Of a stretch of DNA of 64,000 bases, positions 23,101-33,563 are shown piece by piece. The stretch is from positions 1,472,458 through 1,536,457 of the forward strand of contig OZ025890.1 in NCBI GenBank assembly GCA_964019415.1, read 5' to 3'. Below the pieces are notes generated by a model. It did not search any database. It saw nothing but the letters and a program-made list of their open reading frames with translations, and was not told where the DNA came from. Both the position numbers and the translations under genes were made by a program. Each line of letters begins with the position of its first letter. Position 1 is the first letter of the stretch. Origin of the DNA: Ianthella basta. Lineage: Eukaryota; Porifera; Demospongiae; Verongiida; Ianthellidae.

Positions 23101-25675
23101 AATGCAGCATCGTTAGGGCTCTCATCAACAATACTGTTCAGACTTGCTGGTTTTCCTTCTGGGTGCTTACTCCTAAGCTCGTCAAGTACAGTCCATTCAT
23201 CCGTCTGCCCAGGGGGAGATTCTACCAGGCTGTGGGGTGACAGAGGGCCTCCGCCCTTATCCTCAGTAATGAGCTTAAGGGCAGCTTTAGTCCTCCCGCA
23301 GAACATTAAGCGAGCGAAAGCTCGACCTGTGTCAACTCTGTCTGCATGGCCTGCATTTCTCAGTCTTAACTGGATTGCTCTTCCCTCCTGAAGGAGGCTG
23401 TCAATGTCCCCTTCCTTCCACAGGCTGAGCCTTCTTTCAAGACATAAGGCATGATCCCTTGATTTGGACTTGGCATGGGGCTTCTGTAACATTAAGTGTG
23501 GAATGGTCATTGCAGCAGTAATGGCAATCTTCTCCATTGGCGATTTACTGCCGTACTCGCAAAATAATCGGGAGAGCTCATTTACAAACATCGTGCCAGC
23601 TTTGCCTGTCGGTACATTGAAGACATTTCTCCTCCACTTCGTGACTTCTTGGTAAGCTGCTCCTATTCTCCGACAGAATGTCGAGCCGTCAACTGCATTT
23701 CCCCAGGTGAAACTTGGGGATCTCATTTTCTCGAAGGGAGGGAGAGTCCGAACTGAATCATTGAGATTCGCGTCGATGTCATGCGCATTCCGCTGGTAAA
23801 CCGTACCATCGTCGGGATTCGGAATGGGTACACTGGCAGTATTCGTAGAAGGTTGATCGCTGCAGAGGTCTTGATCATTGCCTGAGGGTCTGTTCGAATC
23901 TTCGTTCTCACATCGTCCGTTTTTCGATGGGACGCATCCTGTACATTTCCTTCCATTCTTAACACATACACACTTTATACATCTACTGCTGATATTACAC
24001 GTACAGCAGGCAGGCATCTTTCGTCTCACTGCTTCAATTCTGCGTAATTGGTTTCTCAGGTCTGCACGCCATCATCCGCCATCATCCGCCATCTTTTCTC
24101 AAGTGAGATCAATGTATCTGTATATTATCTTACAGCAGCCCGCTAAACGACCACCTCTATAAGGCGACCACCTTAGAAATACGACCACTTTGGTTTAGTC
24201 CTAAATCCGTGTATACATGAATGATGGTTCTCAGAAATAAGACCACCTCAAAAATCAGACCACTTTGCATGGCCCGTAGGTGGTCCTATTTCAGAGGTTC
24301 CACTGTATCATGTTTGTATCCCATACACATACTCTATTTATATTGCACAGTCATACAGTGCATGGAATAATTCTCAAAAGGTAACATGCAAGACTGCTTA
24401 CTTGCAGGAACAGTGTTCCAAACTCCCATTCCTAAGCCAAACACGATGGAGATGACAAACCCAGGAACATAGCTTGGGGCTCTCTCCCAGAAGATGAGGA
24501 AGAGGAGAACAGCCAAGTCTCCAAGAGTGGCAACCAATACCAGTAATGTTCGCGGAATCTTGGTGGCCACCTTGCCCACCACCACGCTGCTTACACTGAG
24601 GCTCAGTCCCCACACAATCTGGGTCAAGCCCACCAGACCTACCCCAACGCACTCAGTCACAAAGTGCTGCATTGGTAAACAAATGACATATCAACACTCA
24701 CATCTCACAAGGGCACAGTACGTGACCTAGCCCGAAGGGGTGCTACTGTACCTTAAGGATTACTCCAGCAAGAGTCCCTATGTTGAATCCCAAATAGCCA
24801 ACCATAGGTCCAGTGAGGAAGAAATGCCAGTTGAAGAGTGTCTTGAACAAGGTAGCAATAGACGTCTTAAACTCTTTAAAGATTCCAGAGCAGTTTCTCC
24901 TCTCCTGTGCCTTTTTAGAGAGCCGATCTAATCCAAAGATGGCTAACACTACAGCGGCAATATCAAACATGCAGAAGATGGAAAGCAAGGAGTAGAACGC
25001 CCAGTCAGACACTTCTGCACCACTTTCAGTCAATGACATGCACATCGAACCGTTAGTTGCATTTCCATCATCGACCATTGGCGACGAAAGACCCCCAGCA
25101 TCGGACAACAACACAGCTGAAGAGATGGCATTTCCAACTGGAACACTTGCGCCATAGATCATGAAGAAGACACCCATGAAAATACTTATGTACTTTGGTG
25201 CTTGCTTCCCCAATGCTTGGGCTGTTTCTACTGCAATAGCGGTAACATAAATGGCTGAAGATATCCAGAGAGTCCCCAGCGACAACCCGCCTATGGCAGA
25301 CCCGGGTATCAGGGTGTAGTAGTCGGGGTAGTAGTTTGTGGCTATGTACAAGACCTGGCCAATGCAGCAGAGAACAATAACGTACTTGGGTCCCAACATC
25401 CGGATTATGAAGGTGGCCATTATTGTAGAGACTATGAAGAACACGTAAAGAACTGCCAGAGCTACGAAGCCCAAGGTGGCATTAAAGGAGCCTTGGAGAG
25501 CTTGTAGCGTGAGGAAGGCGGCACTGACCAAGTGAAAGCAGATACAAACCACGGCCAAGTTCTTGTAGTGGCGCTTTGGGTTGACACGAGTAGGTTGCCG
25601 CTTAATTTCGTCTTGGCGCTCACCGTCCGCCACCAAGCCATCATTTATTCTTCTCACTTCTACAGCCGAAGGCAT
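19972..25675 (-). CDS. UNC-93-like multipass membrane protein, copy B (537 residues)
   Basis: Exons about 25675-24752, 24666-24402, 20592-20251 and about 20057-19972. Nearly identical to copy A; differences include RRINDG for RKVNDG, SSPMVDDGNATNGS for SLLMVDDGNMTNGS, and a CAG-to-TAG change that removes the final Gln (ends LDHYL). All exons stay open and splice sites are kept, so it may be functional. Intron 2 is about 3.8 kb instead of about 0.4 kb, because a retroelement in the same orientation sits in it; correct expression requires splicing over that insertion. Same topology as copy A, about 11-12 membrane segments. Confidence 0.82.
20678..20693. repeat. Target-site duplication of the retroelement (3' side copy)
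   Basis: aatgtatctgtatatt, identical to 24111-24126; the empty site in unit A has a single copy at 13886-13901. Confidence 0.92.
20694..24110 (-). mobile_element. Non-LTR-type retrotransposon, about 3.4 kb, apparently full length
   Basis: Bounded by a perfect 16-bp target-site duplication, and missing from the matching intron of units A and C. No terminal repeats. The 5' UTR is about 80 bp with repeated atggcggatg-type units; one long ORF follows. The 3' UTR is about 175 bp and ends A/T-rich without a poly(A) tail. Orientation is the same as the host UNC-93-like gene. Confidence 0.88.
20868..24029 (-). CDS. Retroelement polyprotein: Cys-rich N-terminus, reverse transcriptase, zinc finger, candidate endonuclease (1053 residues)
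   Basis: Single uninterrupted ORF. Residues 7-40 are Cys-rich (CCTCNISSRCIKCVCVKNGR then CTGC). Reverse transcriptase motifs: GPSGIDASGW near 345, GVRPIGIGETVRRTIGKA near 405, LLADASNAFNCLNR near 460, EGTTQGDPLAMPMYALG near 510 and the catalytic box VWFADDGTAGG near 541-551. A C-terminal finger CICGNAFSVEHALSC is near 835, followed by RHNEIRD near 860. ARLDISANGFW and AFCDVRVFNP near 902-930 look like a PD-(D/E)XK core, as in the restriction-like endonucleases of R2/R4/CRE-type elements, but I cannot confirm this. No apurinic-type endonuclease or RNase H was seen. Proteins of this build are common in cnidarian and sponge genomes, from memory. The intact frame suggests recent insertion. Confidence 0.85.
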   Translation of the reverse strand: MRRKMPACCTCNISSRCIKCVCVKNGRKCTGCVPSKNGRCENEDSNRPSGNDQDLCSDQPSTNTASVPIPNPDDGTVYQRNAHDIDANLNDSVRTLPPFEKMRSPSFTWGNAVDGSTFCRRIGAAYQEVTKWRRNVFNVPTGKAGTMFVNELSRLFCEYGSKSPMEKIAITAAMTIPHLMLQKPHAKSKSRDHALCLERRLSLWKEGDIDSLLQEGRAIQLRLRNAGHADRVDTGRAFARLMFCGRTKAALKLITEDKGGGPLSPHSLVESPPGQTDEWTVLDELRSKHPEGKPASLNSIVDESPNDAAFHPVIFDNLDGKTIRETILRIQGSAGPSGIDASGWRRMCTSFSRASSDLCNNIALMARRLCTEYVDPEGLSSFTACRLIALDKNPGVRPIGIGETVRRTIGKAVLGILKEDVQRATGYIQLCAGQECGSEAAIHAMREVFSNDGNQGVLLADASNAFNCLNRRATLINIHTLCPPLARILTNTYRQQSSLFIGEEVVYSKEGTTQGDPLAMPMYALGILPLIQKLNTDATQVWFADDGTAGGKLDQIRLWWSNLNTIGPEYGYYPNAEKSWLVVKEEHLEAAERLFAGTGVNVTVEGKRYLGAALGTRSFVESYVMQKVEKWKSEIEKLSEIAKSQPHAAYSALTKGLSSRWNFLLRTVPNTADLMQPLEDAIRHLFIPALIGRQINDEERRIFALPCRMGGMGISNPVVRALSDFETSDRITSVMAALIVNQSTQYNTSTQQQLKEKRSISRREKWQKQKDDLDNLKEVLTASQQRSLSLAGEKGASTWLTALPIESMGFTLHKRAFRDAVFLRYGWTPPFLPTNCICGNAFSVEHALSCNRGAFPICRHNEIRDLTAELLSHVCYDTCLEPGLQKLNDERFQLRTANTDDNARLDISANGFWERSERAFCDVRVFNPFAPSNLKHPLESCYRLHEMEKRRQYDERVREVEHGSFTPLVFSTSGGMGRQATVFFKRLASLLARKRDQPYSHVIGWIRCRLGFSLLRSSITCLRGTRSIAGFVPSPTYPEALDLTISEGQVPLS
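24111..24126. repeat. Target-site duplication of the retroelement (5' side copy)
   Basis: Second copy of aatgtatctgtatatt, running directly into the intron sequence shared with unit A (atcttacagcagcccgc). Confidence 0.92.
24133..24305. mobile_element. TA-flanked MITE, 173 bp (unit B)
   Basis: Same element as at 13907-14079. Its right end on the minus strand is CAGTGGAACCTCTGAAATAG, closer to a CAGTGGAACC consensus than the copy in A. Confidence 0.78.
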
Positions 25676-25851
25676 GACCGACTTCACTCAGTTCGCATGA
25701 GGTCAGTGCTTTCTACGCCCTTTTTTCAAAAATTGAAAGGTCATGTGAATATCCTGATGAGAAGAGGGTTTTCTGCAGCGCGCGACTGTTTCCGCCGTTG
25801 TAGCTACCAGCCAGCGAGACACTTGTGATGAATTAAGGGCAATCTCTTATA

Positions 25852-25971
25852 CAGTGCTCCAATCCTAAAGGTTCCACAATGTGTATCACAAATTGTTATT
25901 AATCATCACAGAGACACATTATCTCTTTTCCTCAAAATATAAAAAGAGGAACATTTAGGATTGGAGCATTG
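25852..25971. mobile_element. TA-flanked MITE, 120 bp (unit B)
   Basis: Same element and same position as 15626-15745 in unit A. Confidence 0.85.
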
Positions 25972-26472
25972 TACATATATGTAGCTATTTCGAAAATCAG
26001 TTGAATCAGAATGTTCACAAACCATGGCTGCATGTCTGCTGAAATTCTCTCTGTTTAATATAGTGGTGTCAGTACTAGCAGGTCAGACATGTATCAACTC
26101 CAGTAACTGCAAGCAGCCTTGGGCTCCACTGCCATGCATGCAGATGCCAAACATGTCCCCGCTTGCATAATTATGCTACATTGATTATGTATGCAAACTG
26201 CTACTAATTCCAGCCCAAAAGATACATCTGGTGAGGCAATGTACAGCTGCACACGGATCATCATTCATTTGTATAATTCCTATCGATCCCGGCACTTCTT
26301 GCACTGTGCAGGTATGATGCTTCACACATACAAATTCAGCTTCATATTAATCAAAATTGCACGAACATATGCCTTTTTAATATATTCTGATCAATGCCAG
26401 GAACTCAAGAGAATTAAACTGACTGCATGGCTGCCATTATTTTCATAATAACAATTGTCTTTTCGTATTTAA

Positions 26473-26551
26473 TCATTTGTGTTTCTTCTTTGGTTTTTCT
26501 TGATGGCGGTGGGGTGGACTGAGTCGCCACAACATGTCCATCTTGAATATC
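26473..26551 (-). pseudogene. Relic of BRAP last exon, unit B
   Basis: The acceptor is kept (TGCAG), but one extra T in the ggtttttc run shifts the frame within the basic tail, and the original TAA is altered. The penultimate BRAP exon is missing from this unit. Confidence 0.8.
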
Positions 26552-26976
26552 CTGCATTAGCATCAAGATGGAGACCACAAGGAAATTTGAAGACACTGCA
26601 GCTGCAGCTGATGGCATGAAGTCATGAAGGAGACTGCTGAATCACTTGTATTACACATTCTTGCCTGATTGAATTAAATTGCTCCAATGTGACGTTATCG
26701 AAGGCCAGAGTGTATATACAAGTGTTTTGGCATGGATAACTTATGCACTCCTTCCATCTGTGTATATATACACAGTATGAGTGTGCTCATACCCTACATT
26801 CCTTATCCACCTGCATTCACGGGTTTCACTTGTATCCTACACGTGTGCAAGAAAGTGTTTCTTGCACAATAGTAAAAATGGCACCCATTTACCTATGCTG
26901 GATGTGTATAACAAAAATCAATCTTATTTGCGTGTTTGCAAGAATCTCATCTTTCGCTCACTGCCTGTGTACGTAG

Positions 26977-27843
26977 GTTGCTATTTGGGATGCACGGAAT
27001 GGCCAAGTTGTGAACTTTATCCATGGACACAAAGATGTATTGCCAAGTTATTTGCATTCAACAGGCAGACTGCAGAAGTGCGGGAGCCAATTTTGGCCTC
27101 GGCTGGGGATTTCACCATACGACTGTCTGACCCCCGTCCTGACCAGAAAACTTACCTCATGCACCTTTCCCCACATGCACCTGGTAAGGAGGTGGGGATA
27201 TCTCTCCCGATGGCACCCTCCTTGCATCTGGTGGTTGTGATGGTGTGGTGGTACTCACAACACTGTTGACTCCTACTCTATCATCACAGTCATATTCTGA
27301 AGGGGCTTAGGACCACTCCTCCCATCAGCAAGGAGGCTCCACCTTGCAGAACTAGCCTGAGGGCGAGGGAGAGGACATGGGGGATGAGATTATCCTTCGT
27401 ACTGGATCTATTGTGACCAAAGACAATTCACTCCTAAGACGTCGAGGCCAGTCTGATCCTAAGGTTGGGTCTAAGCGGGGAGAACGGTCTCCTACCAAGA
27501 AAGCACAGTCTAGTAGACAACAGGAAACAGAGTTGAAAACTCCAGTTCTTTTGACTGCAAAACGTGTAAGCCCTGAAGACTCTGCCGAAAGGGGTGAGGT
27601 TTCATTGACCATTCCCACAAAGATGGAGAGTTTGTCCACTGCTTCAAGTTCCCAGAGTGAAGGCCTGCCCACTATCCCTCCCTGACTTTGACTACTCCAT
27701 GGATCGCCCTGTGTCAGTTGCCTCGGACCACTTCTTTGACACTGTCATCCACCCCGCGGGAGCAGACATTTGGACAACAGGAGCACAGTACGTTCTTCAG
27801 CCTGACTCAGAGGATGATTTTGATGATGATGAACCTGTTAGCG
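26977..27843 (+). pseudogene. Degenerate copy of the WD40 gene's last exon, unit C
   Basis: Aligns with WD40 exon 2, but with a +2 shift near 27035 (gatgtattgcc for gatactgtc), a 7-bp loss near 27195, an in-frame stop at ggggcttag, loss of the Ser-rich stretch after it, and a loss of the PFPVPLP segment near 27680. The original stop region is replaced by gcgcggggatg. Clearly non-functional. Confidence 0.9.
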
Positions 27844-28792
27844 CGGGGATGATGCTTATATGGTGCATGCTTGTGTGTTGCAATCTGTTCTGTTGTGCTT
27901 TTTCAGAACGTGTATACCAGTTTTCTTACCATTTGTATGACTTTGTACAGGTTACCATATTATTTATACACAAAATACTATGAGTTCTATACAAGTCATA
28001 TAACATTGCAAGTGCATGCAGGGTATGGTGCCTTGCCATTAGGCCATATCTGTCCATTTCAACATGATCCCATGACATGTCTACTGTGTTATGTGTATTG
28101 GAATGTGTGACTTGTATGTGTTGAGCACAGCTTCCTTGTGGACGGACTTCATTGGAGCAGAATTCATAGAAGGCCTAGGCTGATGCATGTTGGCTCTTCC
28201 ACAAACAGTAGCATAGAGTGGTTGTAGGCATGTGTTCTGTGCATGCTTGCAGTACATGTACGTGTGTTTGTGCACTAGCTCTCTAAGCGCCGCTCCATAG
28301 TCGATCTGCATTTCATGACAATTGGACTAAGAGCACAGGTATAGTCTGGCTTGCTAGACTATCCCAAGTAAACTAGGTGTTTATAATTGGGATGGTCTAG
28401 CAAGCCAGACTAGAGCACAGGAGAAGATAGAAAATTAAAACACATTCACTCTTGGTTCTATTATAAATAGGATATCACAGATTCTATACAGATGAAAACT
28501 TTTAAAGAATACCTGTATAAATAGAAGAATAATGCACAGAAGACAATGAATAGCATGTTGTAGTGAGCTCACATTGACCTTCTAAAGAAGTGATTCCATA
28601 AAAAACTAAGTGTTGATATCATCGAAGTGGGCTACAGAATAGACCCCTGGAACTGAGAAGGGATGAGAAGTAATGCTCAATCAACACACAAGCACATTGT
28701 CTATTGTGCATACATTTATACCAATCCTTTGCTTTTTGCATAACAGAAGGTAATGGTCAAGGTACCTCTCTGTGTCACCACTCTGATCATAG
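27844..28792. other. Spacer between WD40 relic and UNC-93-like copy C
   Basis: Matches the flanks of the 40-bp array in A and B, but the array is absent. A foldback at 28343-28411 has the longest arms of the three copies: agtctggcttgctagac + tatcccaa against ttgggatggtctagcaagcc. No gene seen. Confidence 0.6.
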
Positions 28793-30782
28793 TCAGAAGT
28801 GTGAAAAGTGATCTATAATGTGATAAACTAGCATGCACATGCACATGTACACACCCACACGCCCACACCCACCCTCACATCCACACATGCGCACACCCAC
28901 ATCCACACATGCACGCATGCACACATACACACACACATGCACACACGCATGCACACACACCTGGGAGAGGTAGTTGGCCATTTTCCACAATGCCATCGAT
29001 ATCTGTCAGTGACCCTTTCTCCACAGCAGTAGACTCTGAAGTAGAATATACTCCACTGTAGCAACATACGATACGGAGAATACTCTTGAAGAAGTCCTTA
29101 GTGTCATTGGTGCTTGCTATATCAGTTATGATGTAGAGGGGAGCTGCAACAACAAGCACACTGAGTAGGCACCACAAGTTGACTCTTACTGGGGTGAAAG
29201 TTGAGAGGACAAAGCTGGTACAGAAACCAGATGATATCCATGTCTGCCAGACGCTGAATGCTGTCTGCTTCTGGCTCCCTTTAGCAATGATACCTGTGAA
29301 ACCTAAATAGCAAACGAGGGACCAATAGAGCAGTCAGTGCGGAGGAATTAGGATTGAAAGAGGAGGGATGAGGTGGCAGTAGGGCAGAATGTACGTAACA
29401 GTATATTATCGTACAGCATATCATGTATCCATACACATATTCTATTTATATTGCACATACAGTGCATGGAATAATTCTTAAGAAGTAGGACATGCAAGAC
29501 TGCTTACTTGCAGGAACAGTGTTCCAAACTCCCATTCCTAAGCCAAACACGATGGAGATGACAAACCCAGGAACATAGCTCGGGGCTCTCTCCCAGAAGA
29601 TGAGGAAGAGGAGAACAGCCAAGTCTCCAAGAGTGGCAACCAATACCAGTAATGTTCGCGGAATCTTGGTGGCCACCTTGCCCACCACCACGCTGCTTAC
29701 ACTGAGGCTCAGGCCCCACACAATCTGGGTCAAGCCCACCAGACCTACCCCAACACACTCAGTCACAAAGTGCTGCATTGGTGTAGAAAATGACATATCA
29801 ACACTCACTTCTCACAAGGGCACAGTACGTGACCTAGTCCGAAGGGGTGCTACTGTACCTTAAGGATTACTCCAGCAAGAGTCCCTATGTTGAATCCCAA
29901 ATAGCCAACCATAGGTCCAGTGAGGAAGAAATGCCAGTTGAAGAGTGTCTTGAACAAGGTAGCAATAGACGTCTTAAACTCTTTAAAGATTCCAGAGCAG
30001 TTTCTCCTCTCTTGTACCTTTTTAGAGAGCCGATCTAATCCAAAGATGGCTAATACTACAGCGGCAACATCAAACACGCAGAAGATGGAAAGCAAGGAGT
30101 AGAACGCCCAGTCAGACACTTCTGCGCCACTTTCAGTCAATGACATGCACATCGAACCATTAGTTGCATTTCCATCATCGACCATTGGCGACGAAAGACC
30201 ACCAGCATCGGACAACAACACAGCTGAAGAGATGGCATTTCCAACTGGAACACTTGCACCATAGATCATGAAGAAGACACCCATGAAAATACTTATGTAC
30301 TTTGGTGTTCGCTTCCCCAATGCTTGGGCTGTTTCTACTGCAATAGTGGTAACATAAATGGCTGAAGATATCCAGAGAGTCCCCAGCGACAACCCGCCTA
30401 TGGCAGACCCGGGTATCAAGGTGTAGTAGTCGGGGTAGTAGTTTGTGGCTATGTACAAGACCTGGCCAATGCAGCAGAGAACAATAACGTACTTGGGTCC
30501 CAACATCCGGATTATGAAGGTGGCCATTATTGTAGAGACTATGAAGAACACGTAAAGAACTGCCAGTGCTGCGAAGCCCAAGGTGGCATTAAAAGAGCCC
30601 TGGAGAGCCTGTAGCGTGAGGAAGGCGGCATTGACCAAGTGAAAGCAGATACAAACCACGGCCAAGTTCTTGTAGTGGCGCTTTGGGTTGACACGAGTAG
30701 GTTGCCGCTTAATTTCGTCTTGGCGCTCACCGTTCGCCACCAAGCCATCATTTACTTTTCTCTCTTCTACAACTGGCGGCAT
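28793..30782 (-). CDS. UNC-93-like multipass membrane protein, copy C (516 residues)
   Basis: Exons 30782-29859, 29772-29508, 29302-28961 and 28812-28793; exon lengths 924, 265 and 342 are the same as in copies A and B. Starts MPPVVEERKVNDG; about 95% like copies A and B over the membrane part. A one-base loss in the last exon (gtgaaaagtg for gtgaaagagtg) shifts the tail, so the protein ends DHFSHF, about 22 residues short of A. The membrane domain is untouched, so function may be kept with a different C-terminus, which often carries sorting signals. Confidence 0.82.
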
Positions 30783-31477
30783 GGTTGATTGACAATGGGC
30801 TGATACTTTCCACAAGACAGCTCCTAAAGGTCTTTGCGCCCCTTGAGGTTTTCTGCTATGGTAACGTCATCTATGGTATTGCGCAACTGCCTGGCTCGCG
30901 AGAATTTCTGCAACGCACGTCTGTTTCCTCCGGCCGTACGCGTTGTAGCTATTTGCCACACCATAGAGTCTACACAGCGAGACTCTTGCGATGAATTAAG
31001 GGAATCTCTTATACACTCCGAAAATCCGTTGAATCAGAATGTATGTGTGCATAGTTGCATGTCTGCTGTTCAAAACTCCAATAATAATACAGTAGCTACA
31101 GTGCTAGCTGGTCAGACATGCATCAGCTCCGGCAACTGCAGTCTCGGGCTCCACTGTCAAATGCCAAACTTGCCACCACGTGTATATGCTACATTGATTA
31201 TGTATGCAAACTGCTAATTCCAGCCCAAAAGGATCTGATGTGGCAACAGCTGCACACAGATCACTATTCAATTTGTAATTCCTATCATTCCCGGCATTTC
31301 TTGCACTGTGCAGGTATGCAATGCTTCACACATACAAACTCAGCTTCATATCAATTAAAACTGCATGAATGCATTCCTTTTTGATGTATTCTGATCAACG
31401 CCAGGAACTCAAGAAGAATTAAACTGACTGCATGGTTGCTGTCATTTTCATAAAAATCATTGTCTTCTCGTAATTAT

Positions 31478-33168
31478 TTATTTGTGTTTCTTCTTTGGTT
31501 TTCTTGATGGCGGTGGGGTGGACTGAGTCACTACAACATGTCCATCTTGAATATCCTGCATTGGCATCAAGATGGAGACCACAAGGAAGACACTGATGAC
31601 ATGAAGTCATGAGGAAGGAGACTGCAGAATCACTTGTATTACACACTCTTGCCTGATTGAATTAAACTGCTCCAATGCTTCGACGTCATCAAAGGCCAGA
31701 GTGTACATACAAGTGTTTTGGCATAGATAACTTATGTAAGTACCCAGCCATGAAAGATAACGTTGGCATCAAATCAATTCAGGACACTTCTCTAATGAGG
31801 GGCAGAGTGTACTGTTCCAGCTACAAAGAGATGTGTACAAAACTACCTTTGAAGTATAGACACCACTCTCTTATCTGCACACTTGGGCCTGTCCTAACTA
31901 TCCCATAGGTAGGTGCTGGAATGGAGAGCTGTCGCTGTAGCTTGCTGCACAAAGACACTCATGCTGACTGACCTGTTTCATCCCGTCAGTTGCACTAGCC
32001 ACCTTCTTCTGAGTGTCAAGGTAGAACATGAGGTCCCCTACTTGTGCCTGGAGCTCTTGAATCTCCTGCATGTGAGGTATGCGCCGCACACATACACACT
32101 GTTCACCCACTCCTTCCATCTGTGTGCACAGTATGAGTGTGTGCATACAGCCAAAACTCCTTATTCTCCCCCGATCCAACCTAATTCCTCTTTCCCCATC
32201 TCTTCTCTCTCCCACCTCTCCCTCTCCTTTTTCCTTCCCCTCTTCTGTCCCTTGCTTTCTCACAAACCTTATCTTTCTTAGTGACAGCGTCCTCCAACTT
32301 CTCCTCCAGAAAGGAGCAGTGCTTCCTCCATTTGTCCTGGTTAGCAGTTAATGCTTTATTCAGCTATAGATAGAAAGACAGTAATCATTATGTACTTGTG
32401 TGAAATACCCACCACACCCACATGGACACGCACAGACACATATGTACACACACACACACACACATGCACACGCACACATACACACACACATACAAACACA
32501 CACACGCGCCATCCACATAGCTCACCTCTTTTTCCACCTCTAAAGACTCGCCCTCCTTGTCAACTTTACACTGTAGAGCAGCAATCTTCTTCTCCAAAGC
32601 CTTCTTCTCCCTATCCAGCCCTGACACCCGCACCTCAAGCTTCTCTACTTCAGCCACAGCAGACTTGCATCTACACTCTGCTAACTCAATCTGGAAGAAA
32701 ATGAAGTGACCTTATCAAAGAACGGACCACCTTGCAACAACAGAAGGGGTGCACCTTACACAGACCTGCTCATTGGCTGCAGTCTCCACTCTGGTAAGCT
32801 TCTCCTCAAAGTAGACCCTCTGGGACTCAAGCTGATTTGTGAGCAGGAAGGTGTACTCCAACTGGAGCGAGTCCAGCTTCTCTTCATAGCCCACCTGTGG
32901 GGAGGAGGGAGGGGAGGGAAGGTCAAGAAGAGAGAGAGGGTGTGAGGGAAGGTAGGGGAGGAGGAAGAGGGTTTGGGGGGAAGTTAGGGAGAGGGAGAGA
33001 GAGCATTAACGAAATCCTCTATCGTCTGTACATCTGCCAGGTCTCAGCTGAGCAGCTCACCCCCGGCACACTGCCAGGTCCCTCCACCTCCACCAGTTTC
33101 CCATCACTTTTATTCTGCACCAGACGGTGGACGTAATTATCTGTCAATAATAGGTGTGAATATATGTG

Positions 33169-33201
<33 letters not shown>

Positions 33202-33510
33202 GTGTGGGGAAAGGATTCAGATGTTCAATACACAGGGCAACTAAGTACGTATGTATGAGATGGTTGTGTTGCTAACAATGTGAAGTGCAGCAATGCAGAC
33301 AGGTACTATGTTGTGTGTAAAGCACCTCCAACATAGTCCCACACTCGGCCATTGCCCAACTGCATTGAATATGTATGGTTGGTCTCACTGAAGTGACTGA
33401 TGAATAGAATAGGAGAGAGGATAGGACAGGATGAAATGTACAAAAGAGACTTGACACACAATCAATCATGTTCAGATACACATACTAACACATGCAAGCA
33501 CAAACACACA

Positions 33511-33563
<53 letters not shown>

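Larger units (their letters stand above)
16719..26930. repeat. Segmental duplication unit B (with nested retroelement)
   Basis: Middle unit. Near-identical to unit A once the 3.4-kb retroelement and extra minisatellite copies are removed; contains an orphan WD40 last exon, UNC-93-like copy B and a decayed BRAP exon. Confidence 0.9.
26931..32160. repeat. Segmental duplication unit C (right-most, most diverged)
   Basis: Contains a broken WD40 last exon, UNC-93-like copy C and the functional last exons of BRAP. Lacks both MITEs, the 40-bp minisatellite and the retroelement. The right limit is set by the match of 32107-32150 to the A/B and B/C junction regions. Confidence 0.82.

Noticed and set aside
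22555-23391. 278-codon plus-strand ORF inside the retroelement
   Set aside because: Antisense shadow of the reverse transcriptase frame; no motif of its own.
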